This document shows positions 53,247 to 62,200 of a stretch of DNA of 62,869 bases, piece after piece. Source of the DNA: JBILCM01 sp044353165 (GTDB taxonomy: Bacteria > Bacillota > Bacilli > Paenibacillales > YIM-B00363). The notes beneath the pieces are model-generated. The model saw only the letters and a list, made by a program, of their open reading frames with translations. It did no database searches and was not told the origin of the DNA. The DNA is taken from contig JBILCM010000005.1 in the NCBI GenBank assembly GCA_044353165.1, positions 1 through 62,869 on the forward strand, read 5' to 3'. The stretch's first letter is position 1; the number at the start of each line of letters is the position of its first letter. The translations under genes were made by a program, and so were the position numbers.

Positions 53247-54074
53247 TTATGTCCCACGATAGCGGATGATCTTCAGCAGCTTGCGAAATTTTTTACTCGG
53301 CACCAGAGCGATCACACGGGGATATCCTGAAGGAAGTCGCCGAAATCGGGGAATGTACTTCCCGCCCCATTGCTTCAACGTGCGCTGAATCAACCACACG
53401 AGTGTTCGTTGCATCGGGTCCCGCTTCAACGTCATATTCGTGCGATGTCGACGGTGCATGTAGATAATTCTGTTGATCCAGTGAAACCGATAGTTACGAA
53501 TTAAGCGAAACAGGATGCGTAAATCCTCAATATATCTACCCTGGTAAGGTCCGTCCGTCGGCCACCCTCCCACGTGCCTTAACGCTGCGGTGACATAAAA
53601 GCGCGGCCACACCGATTGATTGGACAGCATATATTGATATCGATTGTGATAACTACGTCCCCGGCGGACCTTACTTCTCAAGATCTTGCCCCGCGCATCT
53701 TGCCAAACCACTCGGATATTCCCGCTAATGACAGCGACATCCGGACCGATCTGCTGCGCTTCCTGCAACAACCATTGCAACGTATGCGGATATAACCGAT
53801 CGTCACTGTCCAATTGTATCATGTATGGCGTTGTGACATTGTGCAATGCCACATTCAACGATTGTGTTTGCCCGAGATTGTGCGGGTTGACCACTGTTGT
53901 AATACGCGGATCTTGCAGTTCACTCGTCAACAGATCAAGACTGCCGTCCGAGGAACCATCGTCCACAATAAGCAATTGCCATTCGGTGTAGGTTTGCTCG
54001 AAGACACTGGCTACAGCTTCTTTCAAATAAGTTCCTGCATTGTAGGTTGTGATGACGACGGTCACTTGACTCAC
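53247..54074 (-). CDS. Family 2 glycosyltransferase (first paralogue)
   Basis: 275 residues from GTG 54074, whose first four bases overlap the stop of the preceding GT4 gene (GTGA). GT-A fold: VTVVITTYNAGTYLKEAVASV, then LIVDDGSSDGS and the DxD metal site LDSDDRLYPH. A C-terminal basic tail follows. It has no membrane helix. Together with the protein at 55256 it forms a paralogous pair, with shared SVWPRFY, ALR.VGGWP and YRFHW blocks. Confidence 0.92.
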   Translation of the reverse strand: MSQVTVVITTYNAGTYLKEAVASVFEQTYTEWQLLIVDDGSSDGSLDLLTSELQDPRITTVVNPHNLGQTQSLNVALHNVTTPYMIQLDSDDRLYPHTLQWLLQEAQQIGPDVAVISGNIRVVWQDARGKILRSKVRRGRSYHNRYQYMLSNQSVWPRFYVTAALRHVGGWPTDGPYQGRYIEDLRILFRLIRNYRFHWINRIIYMHRRHRTNMTLKRDPMQRTLVWLIQRTLKQWGGKYIPRFRRLPSGYPRVIALVPSKKFRKLLKIIRYRGT

Positions 54075-55084
54075 ATCGCATCACGGCATTGGTACATAAA
54101 TTGGAACCACAAATCTGCGATGTTGCGGGGGTGAAAGTCTGCGCTTCGCGTCAACGCCGCTTGCACCTTAGATGCATACCATGTTTTGTCACGGAGTAAT
54201 TGTTGCAACGCCTCGGCATACATCTTCAATGTTGCAGGTGTCCACTCATGAGGATATTTGTACCAACGCTGCGTGTTTTCGAGAATCACTTGACCTCGCG
54301 CCGTATCTGGTAGCGCCCCTACGCCTGCACAGATCACCGGAACACCGCAAGCCATCGCTTCTGCAATGTGCGCACCACCCGTCTCATGTTTGCTGCCGCT
54401 TGCTAGAACGTGCCAACGTTGCACAATACTCGGCATCTGGGTATGCAACACTTGCGTGTAGATTCTCACATTCGGCAGCGGTTGCGGCATCCATTCGTGT
54501 TGATATCGCGGCATCGTCGCAAACACCATCTCGAATTGAATGTCTGGAAACTGTTGAGCCAAGTAAGGAATGACTTCTGCCCCTTTCACCCATCGATCAG
54601 GATGATCGTAGCCGATCCATCCCACCGTGAACTGCTGTGCTTTCTCACCGGGTTTGAACATGGGGTCGATCATATTGGGCATCACGTGAATCATCCTTGG
54701 ATCATAATCCCATCCGTCCAACACTTGCGACTTGCTATATTCGGATATGGTCACCAGAGGGATACGGTGCTGTGCGATCGTGTCAATCCTCCCAGTTTTC
54801 TCCAGCACAAGGCTCGGGCCAAAGCTGCAACGTCCGGGATCCGACCCCGGCCAGATGTTGTCGTTGAAATAATGTTTCCAATCCGCTGGCTCATGTGAAG
54901 AGACGAGTTTCGTCTTCAGCGAGTGGTGGAAGGGCACGTCATTCTTCACAGGGGCGAACGCAATGACCAAATCTGGCGGACACCATTCAGTCAACCATTT
55001 GGCCTGCAAATTCGCTTGCACCAACGGCCCTCCCATATCCGCATGATTCGTAAATTCGAAGGGCACCAATGTAAAATGAAACAT
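54071..55084 (-). CDS. Family 4 (group 1) glycosyltransferase
   Basis: 337 residues from ATG 55084, seven bases behind GGAGG. GT-B fold: the C-terminal half has TVGWIGYDHPDRWVKG and the nucleotide-sugar site HETGGAHIAEAMACGVPVI with the conserved ExxxxE. The N-terminal half is less typical, HADMGGPLVQANLQAKWL. Coupled to the GT2 gene downstream. The product is probably a cell-surface or spore-surface glycan, but sugars and acceptor are unknown. Confidence 0.88.
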   Translation of the reverse strand: MFHFTLVPFEFTNHADMGGPLVQANLQAKWLTEWCPPDLVIAFAPVKNDVPFHHSLKTKLVSSHEPADWKHYFNDNIWPGSDPGRCSFGPSLVLEKTGRIDTIAQHRIPLVTISEYSKSQVLDGWDYDPRMIHVMPNMIDPMFKPGEKAQQFTVGWIGYDHPDRWVKGAEVIPYLAQQFPDIQFEMVFATMPRYQHEWMPQPLPNVRIYTQVLHTQMPSIVQRWHVLASGSKHETGGAHIAEAMACGVPVICAGVGALPDTARGQVILENTQRWYKYPHEWTPATLKMYAEALQQLLRDKTWYASKVQAALTRSADFHPRNIADLWFQFMYQCRDAM

Positions 55085-55255
55085 GATCTCGCCTCCTTCT
55101 TTCATTTCATACAGGATATGGCCGAAAGAGGTGATGATGTTGGACGCATTCCCCGGGTGTTGCGACCATTTTTCCCGTGCACCTTGTCATGATCGCATAC
55201 CAAGTCATATGAATAATGTATCAGCGATCATTCAATCATACGGGAGGATGCAGTG

Positions 55256-56122
55256 ATGAATACGGAGGTTACGGTGGTCGTTCCATTCTTTAACGCAGGT
55301 CGATATTTAGGCGAAACACTGCACAGTGTAATGAATCAGACGTATCCGTACTGGCGAATCATTTTTGTCAATGACGGGTCCACAGATGACAGTGTGCGAT
55401 ACATCAAACCTTACTTGAACGATCGCAGAATGAGTCTGGTGCAACATCCAGTGAATCTGAACTTGTCCAAAAGTTTGAACACCGGGTTAAGAGCTGTCGA
55501 GACCCCTTACATGATTCATCTGGATGGCGATGATTATTTTTATCCCCATACGCTGGAAGTGCTCATGAACGAGGTGCGTCAACAACCTGAGGATGTTGCG
55601 CTCATCACCGGGAACATGAATCTGGTGTTCCAGAACAAGATGGGCCAGATCACCAAACAGCGTATGAAGATCGGCCGCGCGTTCGCAGACAAATATGAAT
55701 TTATGAAGGCCAACACTTCAGTATGGCCGCGATTTTATCGGACGGATGCGTTGCGTCGTGTCGGTGGTTGGCCACTCGATGGGCCGTATGAAGGGGAATT
55801 CTGCGAAGACATGAACATTCTGTTTCGGTTAATCGAACACTATCGGTTCCATTGGGTCGATCACCCGCTGCTCAACCATCGGCGCCACGACAAAAACCAG
55901 ACGAATCATCTTTCTTTGTTAGGAGAAAGCGTAGAATGGGCCGTGAATCAGGCGCTCCTTCGTTGGGGCGATGCATATGAGGCAGAGTTCAAAACCGACG
56001 AGGAAGGCTGGAGGCTCGTAAGTCGTCTTATTCCAAAAAAAAGTCCGCACGAGCCTTCTCCAAGGCCAATGAAGAAGGGGATTGCGGACACGATTAAACG
56101 TATGTTTCGTAGGGACAGGTAA
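55256..56122 (+). CDS. Family 2 glycosyltransferase (second paralogue)
   Basis: 288 residues from ATG 55256, which follows GGGAGGATGCAGTG. EVTVVVPFFNAGRYLGETLHS, FVNDGSTDDS and the metal site LDGDDYFYPH show the GT-A fold. It is clearly related along its whole length to the GT2 at 53247, including SVWPRFY and RFHWVDHPLLNHRRH, yet is read in the opposite direction. The duplication is old. It probably serves the same glycan pathway. Confidence 0.92.
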   Translation: MNTEVTVVVPFFNAGRYLGETLHSVMNQTYPYWRIIFVNDGSTDDSVRYIKPYLNDRRMSLVQHPVNLNLSKSLNTGLRAVETPYMIHLDGDDYFYPHTLEVLMNEVRQQPEDVALITGNMNLVFQNKMGQITKQRMKIGRAFADKYEFMKANTSVWPRFYRTDALRRVGGWPLDGPYEGEFCEDMNILFRLIEHYRFHWVDHPLLNHRRHDKNQTNHLSLLGESVEWAVNQALLRWGDAYEAEFKTDEEGWRLVSRLIPKKSPHEPSPRPMKKGIADTIKRMFRRDR

Positions 56123-56158
56123 GTCTGACCTTGCTACGGTCACGGACGAGGTTTTCAA

Positions 56159-57679
56159 TCATTGCCAATAAGGGGGGCTGTATGAATTCAGCACAGGCTT
56201 GTTTACACAAAACTCATTGTAATCCGCTTGAAGCCCAGCTCGTTTTAGATTTTGATAAGCCTTTCTATTGATCGGGAATACTACATCAAAATCCTCTTCA
56301 AAACGGGGATGTTTCTTGCGCACGCCTTCCTGTTGTATTGGAACAAAATCATGCGCTTCAATTCGGAGTCCTTTACTGAGGATTAAAAAATCAATGATAT
56401 GCTGGGTGAATGTTTTTTCGATTTCAACATATTCTGACACTCCGGCCAGATTTGTTAGCTCTTGCGGATCACTTTCGCGGTCGTATAATTCCGCTTGCTG
56501 GGTAAATGGATAATAACAATACCGGTAACGGCCATTTTCAATTATTTTCACACTGTCACAAAACTCGCTGTAATTAACCTCTCTTGGAAAAAGGGGTTCC
56601 TTCTGAGCCAAGTCGAGCAAGGAACGAGAGACACCTATGCTACGGGTGGCTCCTGCAATGGCTAACACCGTTCCCGGTATATCTATATTACCCACTAGCT
56701 GTTGAGACCGAACCCCTTTTTCAATCTGTGGGTGATTGGATAATATCATCGGTATACCTAATTGTCCCTGATAAGCAAAAGGACCCTTTTTATCCAATGC
56801 ATGGTCACCCAACAAATCACCATGATCAGCTGAAAAAATAATGGTCGTTTGCTCATAAAGATCTGCTGCCTGCAAATAATCGATGATTCGTCCGATTTGC
56901 TTATCGATTTCCACTATCATTTCACCATACGCTACCCGGTGCTTTTGATACACTTCATCAGGACAAATATCGTATGACCCTCTTACAGATCGATATTTGG
57001 GAATGTCTTGTAACTCGTTAATAGAATGTTTAATGGGCCTGGGGATTAATTCCTCGTTACAACTGCCCTTCACCTCAGCAGGTGGATCAAATGGTCCATG
57101 GGGACCTTGAAAGGAGACCCAAGCAAAAAATGGTTTTTCTGGATTTTTTAATCGATGACCTTCTAAGTAGTTGATGGCTTCGTTTGCAATCCAATACTCA
57201 TAATAAAATTCTTCTTTAAAATTAAACTGCAGCTTATTTTTGTCATGATTATAAATGTGATGAATCTCTGGATGGTGTTTTTTTAGCCATTGGTAATAAT
57301 CGTCTCGCTCCTTTAGACGATTCTCTTCCATGAAGCGTGAATACTGAAATCCCTTGGCATCATCCGCTGGAGTATGATGCATTTTGCCAAGGGCACCCGT
57401 GGCATATCCCAACTCATTCATGCGTTGTGCAATGGTTTCAATGCCTGGACGGAATGGAATATCATTCGTCCAAACCCCGTGGTCCGATACGAAACGCCCT
57501 GTCATCATGGTCGCTCTAGCTGGTGCGCAGACGGTAGATTGCGTAATGGCACGATCGAACACAACACCATGATCCGCCAATCGCTGTAGATTCGGTGTCG
57601 GAATCGCTTCACACCCATATAAACTTAAAAAATCCGCTCTTAGTTGGTCACAAAGAAATATAACGACATTCCTGCTCAT
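56159..57679 (-). CDS. Cys-type sulfatase
   Basis: 506 residues. Metal ligands D11-Q12 near the start, the formylglycine precursor C51 in CAPAR (CxPxR), and SADHGDLLGDHALDKKGPF with Asp and His ligands are all intact. It would cleave sulfate esters after conversion of C51 by an FGE or anSME; no active FGE is visible in the window. No signal peptide, so it is probably cytosolic. The substrate is unknown, with sulfated fucan or glycosaminoglycan fragments possible from the neighbouring fucosidase. The gene looks lower in GC than the glycosyltransferase cluster. Its ATGA overlaps the end of the broken gene upstream. Confidence 0.9.
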   Translation of the reverse strand: MSRNVVIFLCDQLRADFLSLYGCEAIPTPNLQRLADHGVVFDRAITQSTVCAPARATMMTGRFVSDHGVWTNDIPFRPGIETIAQRMNELGYATGALGKMHHTPADDAKGFQYSRFMEENRLKERDDYYQWLKKHHPEIHHIYNHDKNKLQFNFKEEFYYEYWIANEAINYLEGHRLKNPEKPFFAWVSFQGPHGPFDPPAEVKGSCNEELIPRPIKHSINELQDIPKYRSVRGSYDICPDEVYQKHRVAYGEMIVEIDKQIGRIIDYLQAADLYEQTTIIFSADHGDLLGDHALDKKGPFAYQGQLGIPMILSNHPQIEKGVRSQQLVGNIDIPGTVLAIAGATRSIGVSRSLLDLAQKEPLFPREVNYSEFCDSVKIIENGRYRYCYYPFTQQAELYDRESDPQELTNLAGVSEYVEIEKTFTQHIIDFLILSKGLRIEAHDFVPIQQEGVRKKHPRFEEDFDVVFPINRKAYQNLKRAGLQADYNEFCVNKPVLNSYSPPYWQ

Positions 57680-57951
57680 CTTTTTGTTGATCCTCCTTCT
57701 TGTATAACCGCGGTTTCATATTTCCCTTTAATTCCATATGGAGCTACAGCATGAAACAGCAAACATGCCACGTCATGATAATTGGCTGGTGATGTTTCAG
57801 GATGCGTAATGCCAAGATAATGCCAACGCTGATCTTCGCCTTTTATCAAAAGATGATCCTTGGGCAACCAAACGGGATAAAATTGTTGCGCTTTTCATTC
57901 TTTGGAATCCGGCCCTGGAGATGTCCCCTTCGGGCAAGTAAACATGAACAT
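57676..57951 (-). pseudogene. Small broken gene upstream of the sulfatase
   Basis: A frame from ATG 57951 (CGAGGGG site just ahead) reads 18 codons, meets TGA at 57897-57895, and continues in the same frame for 73 codons to 57676. The part after the stop, including FYPVWLPKDHLLI and WHYLGITHPETS, reads like true protein, possibly the N-terminus of a glycosidase-type domain. It then ends abruptly in a tail that is the RBS region of the sulfatase. A TTG at 57867 could give a 63-residue product. I consider a decayed remnant likelier than a working small protein. Confidence 0.5.
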
Positions 57952-57984
57952 GACCCCTCGTATGTATGTTATTACGAACATTGT

Positions 57985-57998
57985 CTAAACTTGTTTAG
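57985..57998. promoter_or_regulatory. Operator-like palindrome upstream of the sulfatase operon
   Basis: CTAAAC-TT-GTTTAG, a perfect six-base dyad about 35 bases ahead of the broken gene's start. No regulator gene is adjacent. Confidence 0.4.
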
Positions 57999-58125
57999 CT
58001 GCAACTTTAGCTTACTCTTCTCTACAGCCTCAATCTTATCACGGAAATAAACCATATAAAATGAGACATTCCAGACATGAATTAGTACATTTTTACTATT
58101 TCTGTCAAAATGAGCCGGCATTGAC

Positions 58126-58159
58126 CCTGGAGTTGGGAGAGCTTTTTCCCAATTCCAGG
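58126..58159. repeat. Inverted repeat downstream of the M23 gene
   Basis: CCTGGAGTTGGGA and TCCCAATTCCAGG arms around a short A/T-rich loop. No T run follows on either strand, so it is at best a weak terminator of the M23 gene. Confidence 0.4.
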
Positions 58160-58190
58160 TTTCGTATATTTGGACATTGAATCATAGTGT

Positions 58191-58793
58191 CTAAATTATG
58201 CTAACATTGTTTCCATCAAAAGCCACAGAAGCACCCAGCGACTCTGCCACGATGCGGACCGGAACGTAGCTCACACCATCGATCATATAGCCGCTGCCGA
58301 TTTTCTTCCCGGCCACCACTACGCCGATCGTACGCGTGATCGTAGGCGGTTTGGTTTCGAGATCAACAAGATACTGTGTAGGCTCGAAGCAACGATCTTC
58401 AACGTCCTTGACCCATCCAAAACTTGGTGCGGAACGCTTGCGTATTTCGTAGTGCAAGTGGCTGCCCGTGCCGGTGCCGGTGTTGCCTTGCCTGCCGATC
58501 ATCTGCCCGCGTTCCACTTTGTCACCAACATGTACGACCGCGCTATCTAAGTGGCAGTAACAATGCAGATGGCCCTTAGCGTCGCGGACAGCTACCACGT
58601 TACCGTAGTCACCGAACCCGCTGCCGTCATAGCCCATGCCAGCGAATAAAACCTCACCAGCCGTAAACGCATGGATCGGTTCTTTGTGGCCTTTGACGAG
58701 ATCGATACCCGCATGGAACCGGCGATCCTTGTGAACGGGATGAATGCGCCACCCGTAGGGACTGGTGATTGTATAACCATCGAAGGGATTCAT
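58191..58793 (-). CDS. M23 peptidase with copper-amine-oxidase-type domain, phage-lysin-like
   Basis: 200 residues. The M23 endopeptidase domain (about 8-125) holds all zinc ligands: FHAGIDLVKG (HxxxD), and HLHCYCHLD plus GSHLHYEIR (HxH). Residues 155-200 form a stalk-type domain, VDGVSYVPVRIVAESLGASV. There is no signal peptide, which is usual for a lysin that leaves the cell with a holin and unusual for a housekeeping wall hydrolase. No holin or other phage gene remains. AAAGGAG precedes the ATG. Confidence 0.83.
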   Translation of the reverse strand: MNPFDGYTITSPYGWRIHPVHKDRRFHAGIDLVKGHKEPIHAFTAGEVLFAGMGYDGSGFGDYGNVVAVRDAKGHLHCYCHLDSAVVHVGDKVERGQMIGRQGNTGTGTGSHLHYEIRKRSAPSFGWVKDVEDRCFEPTQYLVDLETKPPTITRTIGVVVAGKKIGSGYMIDGVSYVPVRIVAESLGASVAFDGNNVSII

Positions 58794-59046
58794 GGGTTAT
58801 CGCTCCTTTAGCAATAATCATGATCTGCTTAATTGATCTGAATCATAATATTCATATGTGAATTATTGAAATTCGACTGGACCATATGACGTCAAAATTA
58901 AATTAAAACGCGTCCAATCTGTGAACATTTTTACTCCCACAATCTAATTGCCTCATATCCACAAGTCTATGACCGAAGATTCTCTAGACGATAGGGATTG
59001 CAACTCATAAACAATGCAATAACCTTTTTTGAATAAATAAAAAGCT

Positions 59047-59067
59047 TGCTACCACGATGCTACCACG
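59047..59067. repeat. Tandem TGCTACCACG motif, possible integrase-site remnant
   Basis: Two identical ten-base copies at 59047-59056 and 59058-59067. Paired motifs of this kind are often seen next to phage integrase genes and att sites in Bacillota; here they lie 80 bases from the 3' end of a tRNA. Confidence 0.4.
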
Positions 59068-59114
59068 GGGCGAAAATCATTAGAATTTCACACTAAAACA
59101 AGATATAGAAAAGC

Positions 59115-59142
59115 AAAAAACCCTTGATAATCAAGGGTTTTT
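59115..59142 (-). terminator. Terminator after tRNA-Val
   Basis: AAACCCTTGA, loop, TCAAGGGTTT; on the minus strand it continues into a T run. Confidence 0.85.
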
Positions 59143-59147
59143 CTTTA

Positions 59148-59220
59148 TGACCTGTAGTGGGTTCGAACCACTGACCCCCACCCTGTCAAGATGGTGCTCT
59201 CCCAGCTGAGCTAACAGGTC
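59148..59220 (-). tRNA. tRNA-Val (anticodon GAC)
   Basis: A full cloverleaf can be drawn on the minus strand. The acceptor stem GACCTGT/ACAGGTC, D arm GCTC...GAGC, anticodon stem CCATC/GGTGG with loop TTGACAG (anticodon GAC), five-base variable loop and T arm with TTCGAAC all pair. Discriminator is A and CCA is not encoded. It lies about 60 bases downstream of the large surface gene on the same strand. Confidence 0.93.
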
Positions 59221-59280
59221 GTTTCAATGTGACAACATTGAAAATAATATCAGCTTCAGCAGGATGTGTCAAATGGAAAA

Positions 59281-62200
59281 TTAGGTCGGTGATCCATCAT
59301 TGACATCCGAAACAGTGATTGTAAATGTCTTCTCATAGGTAAGACCTGGTGTGCCATTATCCCTTACACGAATCCGAATGCTGTAGCTATTCTTGGTTTC
59401 ATAGTCGAACGGCGCATTAATACGCAATTGATTACCTGAGATGTTAAAACTAGCGTTATCTGTATCGCCAGTGCCGCTAACAAGCGTGTAGGTAAACGTA
59501 CTGTTCGGATCGGGATCGGTAGCTGTAAGTGTGCCGACTACCGTATTAGTCGGTTCGTTCTCAGCAACACTGGTTGAACTTAAGGCAATGTTCGTTGGCG
59601 GTTCATTAATATGGGTTCGCACAAAGCGGAAACCAATCTCTGGACTTTCATCACTTCGAGATAAAAACATATCATCAGGAGTCAAACGATCCTTATCGTC
59701 ATCATAACTACCTCCCGTGATTATTCTATTTCCCGGATTTGTATTGATATCATAGAGCAATTCATCCACATTCCCACTCATATCGTACAATCCGAGAACA
59801 TTCGGCAATCTTGTTGCTACAGTTTTTGTGGAATTTCCTGAATTTGAATCAAACCAAGCAACCAACTTGATTGCGTCAACGTTGGCGGTGCTTTCGCTTG
59901 AGCCAACTGCATAATTATCAGGTAACCAATAATATGTCGTCGCACCTTCTGTAGAAGTTATTCTAGCTGATGCGAGACTTCCTTGATTGGGTGCTGTCGT
60001 GCCTAACCAACGAGCTGCAATGGCCCATTCGGCCTTTGTTGGTAGACGATATCCATTGTTCGCACTCTGTACAGCCGCATCGACTGGCCCACCTTGTGTT
60101 GCATCCTTGAGTATAACGCCGCTAGAGTTCCTATAGACCGGAGTTAAACCTTCTTTCTGCGAATAGGCATTGAGCCAAACGATGATATCACGCCATGAGA
60201 TATCTGTAACAGGTTCATTCAGTGCCGATGTAGGTGCCTCACCATTCGTGCCATTATGACCTTCGCGTCCTTGCTCACTTGTGAACGTATACCCATTCGA
60301 CATGGCCCACTGACGAACTGTATACCAATGTCCATAGGTCACTTCGGTGTCGGACATCAGATAATTTGAAATGTTAATTGAATATAAATTATTATCCGTC
60401 GATATAGGTGCTTTGGTAATGGAACCCGCAGGTACAGACACCATATTCACTGTGCGAGGGAAAACAACTGTAATCGTGCCAGAGTTGGCACTATTTGTTG
60501 CGGAACCTCCTGCAACTTTAAAGTAGTTGGACACTACACCTGAAAGTGTGTACCCCGCTTTTGGTGTTAACGTAATGGTCGCCGTGTAGATTGTTCCCGG
60601 CGCGAATGTGTTTGCAACGCTAGGACTCCAACTGATTGTGCCTACATATTGAACCGTATCAATGGAAGACGTGTTAAGTTCCCCCGTTTCTGGAACAGTG
60701 ACTCCTGCTACGTTGAACAAATTGACTGTCGTCAACGCCACTGTCGCTGGGAAAACGGCCGTAATCACACCACTGCCAGCATTATTTGATACACTTGTTG
60801 CGCTAGACACGGTAAAGAAATTTGTTGAAACTCCTGATAGTGTGTACCCTGTTTTCGGTTCTAATGTGATGACCGCGGTGTAAGTAGTACCTGAAGCAAA
60901 GGTGCTGCTTACTGAAGGTGACCAACTCACGGTTCCCGTGTACTGATCATTAGCAACAATTGTCGTCACCGGTGATGCTCCAGTGACTGGTGCTGTTACA
61001 CCTAGAATTGTTGAATTTGTTACAAGTAATTCCCCTGTTGCAGGAAACCGCGCAGTAATGACTGCATGCGTATCGTCAATTTGATTGAATGTTGTGGATG
61101 TAGCTCCTTGAACACTGAAGTCAGTTGCTACTCCCGTAAAAATGTACCCTGTTTTGGTCGTCAAATTGATGGTTGCCTCATATTGAGTTAACGGTGCAAA
61201 TACGCCGTTAACTGTTGGCGACCAAGTGATCGAACCAACATATTGGTCCGATTCTACGTTGGATGTTCCCGTCGAAGCCCCTGCCGTTGGAATTGTGACT
61301 TGAGATATATTCGTTTGGGTCACAACCAAGTTCTGTGTAACCGGAAACTCCGCTATGATGACCGCGATGTTTTCCTCATAAGTGAATTTCGGTGTTGTCG
61401 TTGTTCCCTCTACATTGAAGAAATCCTTTGAAAGATTAGCGAATATGTAACCAGGATTCGCTTTAAGGGTGATCACTGCATTATAAGTTGTTCCAGGTGC
61501 GAACTTGTTATCAACCAGTTCGGGCAACCAATTTACATTACCGGTGTATTCATGGGTTTCAATATAATAATCAATAATAGGAGTTTCACCTGTCTCAGGG
61601 ACATCAATACCGGTAATCATTCCATTCTGGATCTCAATTGAGCCGGTATGCGGGAAAACAGCTGTGACTGCACCGCTATTCGCGTCGTTAGTAACCGTGC
61701 CAATCTCAGCTCCAGGAACTGTAAAGAAATTCTCATTCACTCCGAACAATGTGTACCCTGACTTAGGGGAAATTGTAATGTTGGCCGTATATTTTGTGAT
61801 GGGTTCAAAATGTCCCTGCGGATCAGGTGACCAAGTAATGAACCCGTCGAACTGACCGTTAGATGTAATAGAATACACAGGTAATTGGGAAGCCACTGGC
61901 GGTGTTATGCCTTGGATCTCAGAGATGTTTATTGTTGTATCCGTTTTTGGAAAAGTGGCTTGAATCTCAACACGGAATGGATCAATCATCGTGAAAGTAA
62001 CATTCGTTGCATGGGGCACGACAAAGAAATCATTCGCTAATCCATTGAATGTATATCCCTTGTTACTCGAATCTAAATTAATAATTGCGGTGTATGTCGT
62101 ATTGGTCTGGAAGACAGTGTCAATATCAGGTGTCCATGTTACAGAACCATTATATTGCTCATTGCTTAACAATAAAGGTTTCGTAGGTGATTCGCCCGCA

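Larger units (their letters stand above)
58794..59147. other. Gene-free stretch between the M23 gene and tRNA-Val
   Basis: 354 bases, A/T-rich, without a plausible gene on either strand. It contains the tandem TGCTACCACG motif (59047-59067) and the tRNA terminator (59115-59142). The remainder shows nothing I can name. Confidence 0.7.

Noticed and set aside
55190..55230. TGATCGC ... GCGATCA inverted repeat between divergent glycosyltransferase genes
   Set aside because: The seven-base arms with a 27-base gap, near a GATC-rich stretch, may be chance; no promoter elements are clearly framed by it.
57895..57897. In-frame TGA read as selenocysteine
   Set aside because: No selenocysteine insertion hairpin or selenium genes are seen, and the residue sits in a non-catalytic looking N-terminus; a nonsense mutation is simpler.
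59608..60444. Active formylglycine-generating enzyme for the nearby sulfatase
   Set aside because: The domain and the whole visible protein lack cysteine, and it is embedded in a repeat surface protein.
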